Source: Coriaria nepalensis (taxonomy: Eukaryota; Streptophyta; Magnoliopsida; Cucurbitales; Coriariaceae). From it: a stretch of 64,000 bases of DNA. The DNA is taken from positions 3,045,501 through 3,109,500 of the forward strand of contig CP114496.1 of the NCBI GenBank assembly GCA_027186245.1, in the 5' to 3' direction. The notes under the pieces are model-generated. The model was not told where the DNA came from. It ran no database searches and saw nothing but the letters and a program-made list of their open reading frames with translations. Position 1 is the first letter of the stretch. The number at the start of each line of letters is the position of its first letter. Positions 11,101 through 26,100 of this stretch are shown here, piece after piece. The position numbers and the translations under genes are program-made.

Positions 11101-14100
11101 AAAGAAAAATGATAGACCGCATAAAAAAATAAAAGAGAGCAGGGAACATTCTAGAACATTCAAGAGATTTTAGAGACTCCCATAACCCAATAGTATTTTC
11201 CCCTTTTTCCCATCTCGAGTAAAATTTTGGGGAAATTGTCTGGGATGTGACAAAGGACCGTGCAAGTCCAAAAAGAAGGAGAAGCCTAATGAACCTTTGA
11301 ATATTATATGATAATTCATATTAACAGATGAGATCATCATATACCCAACCTTTCTTGAGAAAGCAGCAAAAGGATTGATATCATCCTCATATATTTTCTT
11401 ATACTTGGATTCAACATCGGATGTGAAACCACTTTCAAGGTCCTCTGCATGCTGAAAGACCAAACCCAAAATAAAAAGGTAAGAACTAAGATAGTAAGCA
11501 GTTAAACAGCACAAATGTATTGTGAAATAAAATAATTGCGATAAGGAACCTTTTTCGATCCTCTGGAAACTACTTTTTCATTATTGTAATCTTGAACATA
11601 ACGAATCTTCCCATAAAGTTTAACATTATCAGCTTTAGTCTTTTCCAGCTCCACCGTTAGCAGCCCTATCTTCTCCTTTAACTGCCTTATTTCCTAGAAA
11701 ATTTAAAGATTATAAGATCAGACTAGAAACCATAATAACGAAACAAAGTTAAAGGCTAAGAGCTGAAACCCGGAAAGAATGTTACAAAAAAGAGCTAACC
11801 TCTTCTGTCTCTCGCAAGCGTGTCCTAAATCGATCCCTCTGATTACAGATCACCTTAAGCATTGAACTCTGATCTTGATCGATGGATGTAGCCTTTTGAT
11901 CTGCATTCTGGTCAGAGAAGGTCAAAAGATAAAAGTGAAAAATAGAAGCAGTAATAATAAAGCAAAATCATAATAACAACAATATTAATGACGACCATGA
12001 GGATGGAAAATGAAGACAGAAATCATGAAACAAAATGTTCTGGTTGAAATGATTTTGAATCAAAAGTAATTGGGATGCTCCACATATATCATCTAAATTT
12101 TCCTGATTTCCAAGGACTAAAACACGAGTAAAATGTCAATGAAATTATGAAACAAGAAAGTATGGAAGAGTTCTAATTGATGGACACAATCATTCCAAAC
12201 AAATGAAAAATGCCTTTTGTGCCTCTAATGTGCAAGAGTTAAATGCCATGAAAAATAGAAAATAAAACCACCATTGTGCCTCTAAACATGATTCCCTGAG
12301 TTTAATATATATGGATATGTTTGAGAATGTATCAATTATCTAATATTCTTTTCTATAAAATAATTAATGAATAGAGAAACTACCTCAGAAAGTTCAGTAC
12401 CCCTAGACTCGGAAAGATCCCAGTCATCAAATAAAGTATCTTTTTGATCTTTGGAGCTATAACCCTGCAGTGGATAGGAAAATAATTCAAGTCAGCCTGT
12501 CAGGTATTTAGTTCCTCAATTGGGGGGGGGGGGGGGGGGGGTTGACTAACTATGCACACAAAAGAGGATAAAATAATTAGATTTACTCCACTAAGGAAAA
12601 GCAGCCACTGTCTTGATTATTAACCAGTGATAAATTGATTAGTCCAATAATTTATTCTCCTAAAAGGCTTATAGAGGAATACGAAACTCTTAACTTATAA
12701 ACAAACTAGAGATTGTCTTCCTAAAAGACATTGGACGAATTCCAACACTCCAAAATAACAAAGTGACACAATGGGTAAGAGACACTTGCCCATGGAGTGT
12801 GGACATATCCGTTTAGGGTCTAGCTCTGATACCATATTAAGTTACCGATTGTCCTAAAAGTTCAAACTAATAGGAAACGGGCCCACTATATTATCTATCA
12901 TTGCAACTTTTAACACTCCCCCTCACGGGCAAGCCCATAACAACGTGGGCCTTGCACATGCAGACAAATGACAAATAAAGCCCAAGAAACATATCATATG
13001 AAGAAATAATTAAGGGAGGAGCAACCGTGATTTGATTATTAACCAGTGATAAATTGATTAGTCCAATAATTTATTCTCCTAAAAGGCCTATAGAGGAATA
13101 CGAAACTCTTAACTTATAAACAAACTAGAGATTGTCTTCCTAAACGACATGGGACGAATTCCAACACTCTGAAATAAAAGAGTGACACAATGGGTAAGAG
13201 ACACTTCCCATGGAGTGTGGACATATCTGTTTAGGGTCTAGCTCTGATACCATATTAAGTTACCGATTGTCCTAAAAGTTCAAACTAATAGGAAACGGGT
13301 CCACTATATTATCTATCATTGCAACTTTTAACACTCCCCCTCATGGGCAAGCCCATAACAACGTGGGCCTTGCATATGCTGACAAATGAAAAATAAAGCC
13401 CAAGAAACATATCATATGAAGAAATAATAAAGGGAGGAGCAACCGTGATTTGAACTCGAGACCTCAGCTCTGATACCATGATAAATTGATGAGTTCAATA
13501 GTTTCTTCTTATAGAGGAAGATGAAGCTCTTGATTTATAAACTAACTAGAAATCTTCTTCCTAAGCAATATGGGACGAATTCCAATAACCAGAACAATGA
13601 AGCAAAAAATAAAGTAGATTTATCATTCAAAGAACATAAATAGATAAATAAAAAGAAAGGTCAGTTTTAAATAAGGAAACAAAGAAAAAAAGAAATTAAG
13701 GACAAATCAATTAGAAATCCACCATATAGCGTCATAAATGGCATAATTTGTGAGGTTGAGTTGTGGAAGTGAGGGGCAGCTCTTGATATGTTCTATTAAC
13801 TATAGTGGGAACGAGCTATTTTAAAGGGAGAATTTCATTATTAGTATTTTATGAACGAGCAAAAAGAAGGGTGGGCTCCATGACTACAGTTATGATTTCT
13901 CAAAATCATCCAACATCAATGGAGAGAGCGGATCTAACAAAGTACACAAATCAAATCATTGCTTTGGCTTCGTTTCTGCCATCAAGAAGAACAATGTTTA
14001 GAGGACCTCACAATCCACAAGAATTCCAGCTAAAATTTCTTTCCAAGCCATGCATGTATGATTATATTGTTGAAAATAAACATGCACATATAGTTTAGAC

Positions 14101-17100
14101 ACGGCATCAAAATACGATTTAGCCATCTTAAAGTTAAGGGTGTAACAAATGCAAACTCCAGTCAGCAATGAAAACATATGTAGCCATTTCAATTTTCAAG
14201 TAAATGGAAGATCCAAACCTTCAATATGTCATCTTCCAACTTTTGTATTAGCCTCTGTTGTTCATTGATTTTTTCTTGAAGTTCAACTATCTTGATTTCA
14301 GCTGTTTCTAGGAAAGATTCCTTTTCAGAAAGTTTGACCTGAAACAGTAGAATGCATAAGGCTCGTAAAGCGAGAATAGGGAAAAAATAATAATAATTCA
14401 CCTATTCCGACATCTCACACTAAGGAAATAAGTCCTCATATATTGACTCACATATTTTTCTAACCAAGATATGTATAGCATGTTCCAGTTTAGATGCGAG
14501 AATCAAGGATAGCATAAGCAAAACATCAAATAAAATAGTGATATCAGACCTTCAACTGTGTGAGCTCATGTTCCATTTTTCGGTTCTTATCGAGAAGAAG
14601 GGACTCCATTTTGCTCATCTCTTCCACACTCGTAGCTACTTCCCAATCTTCAGCCTCAATTGAATTGTAACCGACCGCCTATGCAAATAATGATGTAGCT
14701 TTAAGAAGTGAAATTCAAACCATAATGCAAATGCCATGAACCATTAAAAAACTACTATAAAATTTTGATCAGACTTGAAAACTTATATCCTGGCAAGTAA
14801 ATCAGTAACAATCAAGACAATTAATTTAGGAACCACATACTGATATGTTAGGTAAAATGAGTGACCATTTAAAAAGGCGGTTATCCATTTGTGGTGTAAT
14901 TGAAGCAGGGTCCTCAAAAAGGAAGCTATTAAGAAGTCCCAACCACTAGAAATTAGCGAGTAATATCAGGCCCCAAGCTTAATGATGAGGTACAATCAAA
15001 AGAGACTGTCGATTAATTTCAAAGCAAATTATAATTTTGGAACTTAAGGATATTTATATATAGTACACATTAATTATTTGAGTTGGGAAACGCTCAGATT
15101 TCTATAGGATTCTAGTCATGTTATATAATATGATTAATATGGTTTTCAAAATTACAGACCATATAACCTTAGGGGTTACCGCCCTTTTGATAATTTCTTC
15201 GCATTTACCTTCAGTAGCATTCAAGGAATGCCCCTTGATTTCACCTGTTTCAGCTCATGCTTTATAAATTGCTTCCGCACAAAATAGGAAACAATCTCTC
15301 CCATATTAGGGTTTTAGACCTTAGTTTCCTTCTTAGATTAGGGTTGGATTTCCTAACTAGAGACGTGCCATAATTTTTTGAGAATTTGACTATTCAAGTC
15401 CCTAATCACCATCCTCACCTGGGACCCAATACGTCTCAGACTCAAGTCATCCACATGGAGATAGGAGCACCTACAATGATCCTTATAAAAAATGTCCCTT
15501 ACCACTGGAACGAAGTCATACTCATCCTTATTTCTAGAGAATTCGATTTAAGTTGCTTTTCCTTACATTTTAAATCTCTGTATCTTAATTCGAATTAAGT
15601 TGCTTTTCCTTATATTTTAATTCCTCTATGATGCTTTTCCTTATATTTGAATTCCATTTGGCATTGCTATTTTTGGCCTAAACTGACATTTAGGACTCTC
15701 CGGAAAGCTGAATAGCCAAGCCCCATGGATTTTGAACAAAATCCTTTTTTTTATTTTTAATCAAAACAGCCGCCTAGCAACAATGTCAGTTGACAATGTT
15801 CACTAGCTGCCTTCTAAATTGATATATATTATTTTTATAAGAACTAGTGATCATTTATAAATAATTCCAAATATACCTCTCTCCTACTTTTATTACCCTC
15901 TTTTGGTAATTCACTTTCAAATAATACAGTTTCAAAAGAAAAGCCAAATGCACTTTCTATAAAAGGTAACTTTCTCGAGCGTCTTTACAGTCCAGTTTAA
16001 AACAATTCTCAGTTTAGCTATACTCCAATTAAAATAGTAAGCCAAATGGAGCCTAATTCGAACCATCCCATGCACAAGTACTGGCCTCTTTATGAATATA
16101 CCAATGGAAGCAATCTTCCATCAACAGTTACTATTCAAGCAAATAACTACCATATCCAACTAAATCAGCAAAACCAAAATATACAGGCCCATGCACAAGT
16201 ACTGGCCCTTTTCTGGATATAACCAACCGCTGTTGAGATTACTAATGATTTTGGAGTAACTCCTAGAAGCAAAAGGGGTAGAACTTATGTTCTTATTTAA
16301 AGAAAGCAATGGAAGCAATTTTGAACCAAATCTTCCTATTCAATCATATAACTACAATAGCCAACTAAAACCAATTAATCTTCCTATTCCCCAATGAATT
16401 TTAAATAAAGTCACAAGGTTATAAGGAAATGGAATTACCTGCAAAATTTTAACTTTTTTTCTTAGATCATCAACTAGTTTTTCTGTTGGCCTTGCTTGTA
16501 GCTCTTTCTTCATATCCTCAAGAGCAGCTTCCTATATTATAAAGCAAGTAAAAAATAATTAATAAAGAAAACAGCAGGAAATTATTGCAACGAGCACAGG
16601 TCACAAGAAAATATCCAGAATCCAACAAATCAGAATCGTCAAATTAGCAATTTGTGGAAAATAACTAGATTAAACAACCCATAAGTTTGTTACTGTATAT
16701 CTACATCAATTCATTTCCCCGAAACTTAATTATATAAAGGAGTCCCCATTGCATGTTCAATTCCAGTATTATTCATGCTACTTTATAACATCTCTTTTCT
16801 AGAGTCCCAATTGCATTAACTAACTAGCAGTTTGATTGAACAACGAAAATGCCTGGTGAATAGAATAATATTGTGGAGTACCATGAATTTGATATACAAT
16901 GAAGAAAAAACACCCTAACATAGAACTGAAATTGGTGATCTAATTTTGAAGATAGAATTTTCACAAGCAACGTTATTCCCGAATTAACACCACTTCTATC
17001 CATGATTATCCCAAAAAGCTTCATAAATTCATATAGAATAGCAGTAAAGGAGCAAGTACCTTTTCATTTATTAATATATTTAATTTCTTGATCTCATTTA

Positions 17101-20100
17101 CATGTTCTTCTCGTTCGCTTGATAATGTCATTTCGATGTTATGAAGCTCCATGTTCAGTTCTGAGATAATCTTTTCTTTGGCACTTAGAGAATTCTCAAG
17201 AAAACTATTTGAATCTAGATCAACACTGCAATAATACAATCATAGTTATGTAAAATAAGTAACATAAAATGTCATGCTGAAAGTTAGAAAGGTGAGGATT
17301 AAAAAACAGACGATGAAATAACCAGGAAACAAAATATCATAGACAAGCAACCAAAGGGTACTGAAGATCTTAGAACAGCTTCATGGTAGGCTTCATGGTA
17401 ATACAATCATAGTTGTAAGTTGTAACACATATCTTGAAAACAGAATTGACTTGTGAGAGTATAAGTTGTCTCAAGAAGTGTTAGAAATATTCTACCAAGG
17501 AATTTGCCCATCCCGAAGGCAAGTAATCGAGGGTGAATGGGGCAGGTGAAAGCGTAGTAGTGTCCTTATAGTTTCCTATCCGTAATTCATTTATATACGA
17601 TAACAAGCAGTTCTAATTAATCTCAGAATATGTGTTCCATATTTCTTTGACTTCAGCAGTATCCTCTGAACACCTAGCCAATAAACGGGGGGAAAAAAGG
17701 GGAAATATGTTCCATATCTTTGACTTCAACATTATCCTCAGGTCACCAAGCCAAGAAATAAGAGAAAGAGAGAGAGAGGAAAGATCCTCGGTCAGTTGCT
17801 CAGACCGTGTCCATGTACTTTAGACAAAAGACTCGAATAACTGTGATTGGTGTAGATGTCATAGGTATGCTAAAAGTAAGAATAATTACAGAGAGAAGAA
17901 AAAGAAAATACATTTTAAGAATCATGGTAGACATAAAATCCAATATAAAGTATATGCTGCATGATAAACCTCTAAAAGATATCACCAGTGAAAACGGTAT
18001 GAAAATTGGTTAATGTCCATGTTTTGGCTAGCATAACCTGATTAGCAATTTCATTGTTACTTCGCTATTAGTTATCACACACAACGATGTCCTCATGACG
18101 TACTATATATTACCGAGACAGCTCACCTTTTCTTGTTTTCAGAGTCCTCATTGGCTGTTTGTAACTGAGAGCGCAGAAGTCCCTGCATATATGTTTAATT
18201 GAAAACTAGGGGTTATAAAGAAACTATCTAGTGCAAGAAATGAAAATTTGTAATATGCCCCAAGGTATGTAGCATGGAAAATCATTCCAACAACCAATGT
18301 GCCACAAAGCATACTCTATGGCCATAAGAAATCTAGTGCCACCCCAACCCTATATCCTATCATGAAGAATAATTAGACATAATAAATACCATTTGATGGT
18401 CAACCATTAGCACAAGGTGCATTTTTTTCTTGATAAACACAAACCTATTCGTGTAGCGCCTTCTTTCATCTTTATGAGACACAGACAGGTAGAAAAGGAA
18501 AGAGTGACTGAAGGACCACATCAAGAGGAAAGCTCTCAAGCTTAGCATGTATTATTATATCAGAGAATAGCTACTTTAGAACTGAATCTGTTTTGATTTA
18601 CATGAAGTTCAAGAGATAAGAAATCTGCTTTAGAAGCTGTCATTAAAATTACGAAGGAAGAAAAATTCCACAGATTGTAATATTTTCTTTTTCCAGAAAT
18701 GCTGATTTTGAACAGAAACATCATGGAATGGCTAAAAATTACTGTGAAATAATTGAACTTTTCCCCAAAAAAACAAAAGGATGGTCATTGTCTCATAAAA
18801 TATAAGTACATGTCAACTTTATATGTTTTCTTCTGGCATACCTGCTGGTAATTAGAATCAAGGGATTAGATGGAAAAAGCAGGGAATATAATATTTGAAC
18901 CTTGGTTCACTATGGCAGACTGTTATAATCAAATAAGCAATATATAAGTCAACTAGATAGTTAAAGAGATAGAACTGAAACAAAGACCAAGAACAAGGGC
19001 AACCACATTTTGAAGAAACAACTGAACAATTCAACAAAGTAAATCAAAGCTTGAACCCTCTATGACTGAGAGAGTGAAAGGAGAGGAGTGGATGATAGTT
19101 TGAGTTTCTTTTGAGCATTATGAATGTAGGAGTGGTAAAAATTTGTCCATTGGACAAAGGAACAGTCCCCTGACATACTAAGTTCCAGCATTTTCATTCT
19201 ACATAATAATAAGAGTGAGGTGTAGAAACAAAAACTGCAGAACAATAGTATGTTGGATTCACAATGAGTTGAAACATTTAATACTCAGAACATTGTGTAT
19301 AAGTTCTAGCATCTACCAAGTGCTCTGATATCACAAGTTTTTGTGGATGAAATCAAATCAAATCAGATTTGATTAAGTCAAATGTATTTATTTTAGGTAT
19401 AGAATTAGCACATAATTACAGTTAGGATTGTCAAGTATTTTTTCCTAGTAAATCTCTAATTTTTAGTCCTAAGTTTTAGGAGATTTTTTTCCTTTCATAT
19501 CTCTTATGTACTCTATATATAGGTTGTCCTCTATTCAAGAAATACAAAATAGTTTTTTTATCTATTTCCGCATGGTATCAGAGCAAGGTTCGCTGAAATG
19601 CCCCTTTCTCCGACGTCAACACCGACTCAATGGGTGAGAAAGAGCCAGCCTCTTCCAGCACTAACTCCAACCTCATCAACTTCGGCAAATCTCCATCCGA
19701 ACACAATCCAATCTTTGTCACTTCTCTTTCCGAAAGCGACACTTCTTCCCTTCATATCACCGCCCACAAACTTGATGGAAAAAACTACTTGCAGCGGGCC
19801 CAATCTATCAAGATCGTTATTGTGGTCGTGGTAAACTTGGCTACATCACCAGAGATCTTCCAACTCCAAGCCCTACCAGTTTAACGTATGCAACATGGAT
19901 GATGGAGAATTTCATAGTTCTCGGATGGCTCATCAACTCAATGGAACCAAGGATTAGCCGCCGATATCCTTGGTTCAAAACGGCCAAGGAAGTATGAGAT
20001 GCTACTCACAAAATGTATTCTAATCTTGGGAATGCCTCTCAAATATTCGAACTTCGTTCAAAAATAGGGTTCAAAATCTGTAACTCAATATTTCTCTGAC

Positions 20101-23100
20101 ATTCAAGATCTTTGGTAGGAAATTGATCTATTTTTTGAAGATGATCTAATGTGTGCTAAATGTAGTGAATAACAAAAACGCAACCTTGAAAAGGAGCGAG
20201 TGTTTGATTTCCTTATAGGTCTTAACAACAACTTGGACAAAGTACAAGGTTGAATAGTGGCATGAGACCCATTTCCTTCCCCAGAAGATGTCCTTGCTGA
20301 AGTCAGGCGTGAGAAAGGCTGCCGCAAGGTGATGTTACAGGATGTTACAACATTGCCTCCTCCTCCAGAAGTTTCATCCCTTGTCTCTTCTTTGAACAAA
20401 CGACCTACCTCTGATTCACGCTTGAATAGGCGACCCTGGTGTGATCAACAAAGAACAAACTGAACAACTATGTCGCCTTCTTAATCAGACCTCCACTGTA
20501 GGATTATGCTCAGTTGCTCAATCTGGTACTGTTCATTCCACCCTATCCTCTAGCACTCACTTTAATGATCTTTGGATCATCGATTCAAGTGCCTCTGATC
20601 ACATGACAAGTTGTTCTAGTTTTTTCAACTCCTATGTTCCATGTCCTTCTCATACAACTGTCAAAATTGTTGATGGAACCTTAACTCTTGTTGGAATGGA
20701 AATATACAATTATCATCTAATCTTATCCTTACATCTGTCTTACATGTACCTGTCCTAAAATGCAATTTGATTTCGATTAGTAAAATCACTCGTGATAATC
20801 ACTGTTTTGCTAAAGTCTTACCCTTCTCGGGCTCGTGTCAATTTCAGGATTTGCTATCGGGGAAGACGATTAGTAGTGCTAAGGTTCATGATGCTCTTTA
20901 TTATCTTGATGATGCTTAATCAAGAAGTCGACAACCTTTTGTGTTTGGTATTGCGTTTCTAGCGATGCTAGAGAAATAAGGTTATGGCACCATCGACTTG
21001 GCCATCCAAATTTTTTATACCTGCAACGTTTGTTCCCATCTCTATTCAATAATAAAAAAACGGTTTCATTTGAATGTAAAATATGTCAACTTGTCAAGCA
21101 TACTTGCACCTCTTTTCCGAAGAAAACATATCTGCCATTATCACATTTACTTTGATCCATATTGACTTATGGGGACCATAAAAATTTCCCACTTCTCAAT
21201 GCAAAAAATGGTTTCTCACATTTATCGATGACCATACACGGACTACATGGGTCTACCTTATTTTTCAAATGGTTCAAACCCAATTTCAAGTTCATATCCG
21301 CATTCTCAGAACCGACAATGGAACATAATATTTCAACTTTGTTCTCGGCAATTAATTATCTTCTAGAAAATGATATTTTGCATCAAAACTTGTGTATTGA
21401 CACCCCACAACAAAATGGGGTGTCAGAAAAAACACACTTATTGGAAGTAGCTCGTGCTCTCATATTTACTATGAATGTGCCAAAGTATCTATAGGGCGAT
21501 GCTATCCTAACTGCCACCTACCTCATCAACCAATTACCTAACCAAACCATCAACTTTGAAACTCCACTATCTGTTTTTACCAAAACCTATCCACATATCT
21601 CCACCTCTCATGCTCTCCCATTACGAATATTTGGGTATACTGCCTTTGTCCACGTGTATTCCCACAACAAAAACAAACTTGACCCCCGAGCTATCAAAAC
21701 CGTTTTCATTGGCTACTCACCAACTCAAAAAGGGTATAGGTGCTTCTGTCCAACAACCAAGAAATTTTATGTCTCCTATGATGTCACCTTTTTTGAAGAT
21801 ACTCATTTTAATCCAACTTCACTTCAGGGGGAGAAACAAGAAGAAGCTTGTTGGAATCTTCTTGATTTACCGCCTCTCAACATTGACAATAACCTGCCTA
21901 TGTCTCCTCCACCTGACCTGCCTATGTCTCTTCCACCTGACCCGCCTATGTCTCCTCCGCCTGACCATGGACCGACTCTAGAATTAGGGGGGAGATGCAT
22001 TATTTCCAAATCAACAAGAGTTACGTGTCTCCTCTAGAAAGAAAATCACTCGAGGAAATAAGGACATCATGAACCCCACCCCACCCCCCCCCCCACGCAC
22101 GGCCAAGCGGAATATCTAGATATTCCGATTGCAATTAGAAATGGTGTAAGATCTTGCACTAAACATCCTATTTCCAAGTTCATCTCCTACTCAAAATGAT
22201 CTCCTTCATTTTGTGCTTTTATTTCAAATATGTCTAGAGTAATTATTCCCACGTCGATTGAGGAGGCATTATTGTTCTCTGAACGGAAAGCAACAGTTCT
22301 TGAAGAAATGAATGCTCTCAAACAAAATAACACTTGGAATTTGGTGGAATTACCACCAAGAAAGCGAACGGTGGGATGCAAATGGGTGTTCACGGTTAAA
22401 TATAAGACTAATGGCTCAGTTGAAAGACATAAAGCATGATATTAAAAATGCTTTCCTAAATGGAGAGCTTGAGGAAGAATTTTTTATGTACCAAGGTCTA
22501 GGTTTTGAAGAAAAATTAGGAAGTCAAACTATTTGCAAGCTCAACAAGTCATTTTATGGCTTGAAACAATCTCCTCATGCTTGGTTCGACCGTTTCTCAA
22601 AGGTAATCAAGACGTGTAATTATATTCAGGGACAAGCGGATCATACACTCTTTGTCAAACATTCTGAAAAAGGGAGAGAACCATTCTGATTGTGTATGTT
22701 GATGATATCATTGTGACTGGAAATAATGTTGAGGAAATTATACGAATAAAGCTATTGATGGCTAAGGAATTTGAAGTGAAAGATACCGAACCATTGAGAT
22801 ATTTTCTCGGGATGGAATTTGCAGGAAGTAAAAAGGGTATTTCTATGTCTCTCTAAGGAAATACATTTTGGGTCTCTTGGACGAAACTGGGATGTTAGGA
22901 TGCAAGCCAAGTAACACTCCAATTGAACTTGGAAATAAAGCAAAGATGATTGAAGGGAAAACGGTCAACAAGGAAACTTATCAACGTCTTGTAGGAAAGC
23001 CTGTCTACCTTTCGCGTATAAGACCGGACATTGCCTTTCCAGTAAGCTTAGTAAGTCAGTACATGCATGCACCATGTTAGGGTCATCTCAATGCAGTATA

Positions 23101-26100
23101 TAGAATACTAAGGTACTTGAAACAAACACCTAGAAAGGCATTTACCGATACAGATTGGGCAAGATCCATAGATGATCAAAAGTCAACATTAGGATACTGT
23201 ACATTATTGTGGGGGAACTTAAGTGACTTGGCGAAGTAAAAAATAGCCTGTTGTTGCAAGTAGTAGTGCAAAAGCTAAGTATAGAGCAATGGCTCAAGGA
23301 GTTTGTGAACTCATTTGGATAAAGAGGGTGATGGAAGAATTGAAGATTGAATTTGAAGAACCTATGAGACTTTACTATGATAATCAGTCAACTATGAGCA
23401 TAGCCCATAATCTGGTCCATCATAATAGAACTAAACATACAGAAGTGGAACGACATTTTATCAAAGAGAAGATTTGATTAAGTCAAATGTATTTATTTTA
23501 GGCATAGAATTAGCACATAATTACGGTTAGGATAGTCATGTATTTTTTCCTAGTAAATTCCTGATTTTTAGTACTAAGTTTTAGGAGATTTTTTTCCTTT
23601 CATATCTCTTATTAGGTTGTCCTCTATTCAAGAAATACATAACAATTTTTTACCTATTTCCGCAGTTTTCATACAAAATTCATAGATCATTCTAAAGTAT
23701 TTGAGGAGTCCACAAGACTGTGAACATAGTGAAAATGTCACTGTCTACAAGTTTAAGTGGCATACACAATGTTATTTAGAAGGACAAACAGCAAGCCAAA
23801 TGGATATTATGTAGACACCTGGATAGTGCATCCTAACAACCAACAGAATATCAATTTAACTAACTCTACAATAATGGTGGTAGCTAGCAAATATACTGCT
23901 AATATCCTATGCTCATTCCTTGTTTATCTATGAATTATACATGTTTGCCTAAGATAAATTTGAAGAGAAAGACTACAAAAGATAAACTACAAATTAAACA
24001 AGAACAAACAAAGATATTCATAGACAAACGGGGAGACAAAAAATTATACCAACAAATGGTATTGAAGCATCTTAATCCCTGTTATGGATTCATAGAGTTA
24101 GATTGATAAAATCAAGAAACTAGTAGAAAGTACCTTCTCTCTTTCAAGGCTAAGAAGACGTGTTTGAGCCCGCTCTACTTCATCCATCAGAAGATTAACC
24201 TCTGACTGTTTCGCTGCCCTGTCTTCCTCTGAAGTAGTTTAACAAAAGCTAAGTATCACTGCTAAATGTGTATCAAAGGCATAGACCCGACATCTTTTGA
24301 TATCAATACTAAGACATAAATTGTAAATATTTGCAACATATCACCTGATTGAGCACGAAACTCAAACAACTGACTTTGAGCTAGCTCATGTAACTTTTGC
24401 ATGTTGGAAACACTATCTTTTGCATGTCTTAACTGGTCTTGCAACAATTGCTCCCTTTAGAATGTTAACAGAGTATAAATCAGGGGCCGCAGCAAGAAAG
24501 AAAGCATAATCAAGAATAAGAAATCACTGTACAGAAAAGGGGTTATGGTCTAAAGCATTTCACACTAACATTCAGCCGAGAAACTGCATGACACCAATGT
24601 AAATTACAAAGTTACCCATAAAGATTATACCGTCCTTTCAAAAAACTCAATAACTAAACAAGAAATCAGTGTTCAGAAAATTTGTTATAGTCTAAAGCAT
24701 CTTGCATCGATATTCAGCTGTAGAAACAGAGACATTTCTAATACCTCTAGAATATTTCAGCAACTACACGACACCAATATAAAGTAGAAAGCCACCAATA
24801 AGGATTATACCTTTCTCTCAAGACCTCTAGGGTTTTCTGGTTCTCTTCAGCCAAACTGCGTTGCTTGATCTCTACAATTTCTTTTACTTTTTCCTCCATC
24901 TAATACATATGGTTCACATTGAAAATAAACATGAAAAAGATGATTATAGAATGTGAGAGAATATAGGTTCTTTCCTCATTTGATAATTTATGAATAATCA
25001 ATTCCTAGATAATAGGGATTACGATTTTATACTATGTCTAGAGTAAATTATTTCTCATGTATAAATAGTCTAGTAACCTAAACTGTATATTTTAATGAAA
25101 AAAGAATAAGTATTTTTTTCTCCAATTACTCTTTACAATGGTATTAGAGTTAGGGTTTCGCAATACTAGGCTAACTTAATAAGTAAAGTTCTTCCCTAGT
25201 TTGCAATTCCATAATCTGAATGACTAATCCATTCTTGAGATCACCTCCCATCTGTCGAATGGTCACAACCACTTAAGGTGGCAGATTCCTTAGAGGAAGA
25301 GGGAAGATTAGCTACTTAACAGGAGAAAAAATGGCACCAGATGAGAAGTATGATGCATATGCTGCCTGGGATGAAGAGAATCACACAATCATTACATGGC
25401 TGGTAAACTCTATGACAGAAGAAATTGGCCAGACCTACATGTACCTTCCTACTGCAAAGGAAGCGTGGGATGTAGTGAGTATTACATATTTTGATCTAGG
25501 TAATTCTACTCAGATTTATGAGATTAAAAATAAGATCTAAATGATGAAGCAAGGTGAGATAGAGGTCATAAGGTATTATAACAAACTATTGAACTTATGG
25601 CAAGAGCTAGATTTGTTCTATGACCTGAGTTTGGCATGTACGGTTGACAATGTCTAGTACAAAAAGACTAGAAAAATATCACATTTTTGAATTCTTGACT
25701 AGTCTCAATGGTGATTTGGATGAAGTTAGAGGTCGGGTACTTGGAAAGGAGCATCTACCTACTACAAAGGAAGCATTCTTCGAGGTTAGAGGGGAAGAGA
25801 GCCATAAGGGAGCAATGATGGGAAAGAAACCCACCGATGGGAATCATGAAGTCTCTAGTCTCAACACAGCAGTACCAAACTACTACTATAGCATTCAAAC
25901 CAAGGTCAAGTGTTACATAGCCTCAAATGTATAATGAGAGGGCTAAAGTCTAGTGTGATTACTGCAATAAGTCTAGACATACTCGAGCAACTTGCTGGAA
26001 AATCCATGGAAAACCAACAAACTGGAAGGGAAACAAATTTGGTTAGAAAAGTGAACATGGAATGCATGGGATGCAATTTCCTAAGGAATCTAAGACACAT

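Larger units (their letters stand above)
12465..14218 (-). other. CASP intron 12, carrying poly-G and TRIM-like repeats
   Basis: Intron between exon 12 (14219-14338) and exon 13 (12384-12464). It holds a 20-base G run and the tandem TRIM-like cluster. From about 13600 to 14218 nothing is recognised: the open frame at 13805-14098 has no family resemblance and no splice context. Confidence 0.8.
19342..23664 (+). mobile_element. Copia-2, deleted Ty1/copia retrotransposon in CASP intron 7
   Basis: The left LTR runs 19342-19572 (TGTGGATG ... TTCCGCA) and is followed by TGGTATCAGAGC. The right LTR ends at 23664 with the same TTCCGCA. The element is flanked by GTTTT at 19337-19341 and 23665-23669, a perfect 5 bp target-site duplication. 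The right LTR lacks about its first 23-28 bp, and the C-terminal end of RNase H plus the polypurine tract are also missing, so one deletion (junction about 23470) removed both. Antisense to CASP. Intron 7 (18183-24133) is otherwise unremarkable on both sides of the element. Confidence 0.9.

Noticed and set aside
13805..14098. 97 aa open frame on the + strand in CASP intron 12
   Set aside because: No recognisable domain, and antisense within an intron; its length is not unusual for AT-rich DNA.
24262..24447. Small minus-strand open frame [10 protein letters not shown]...
   Set aside because: This is CASP exon 6 with some read-through into the intron, not a separate gene.
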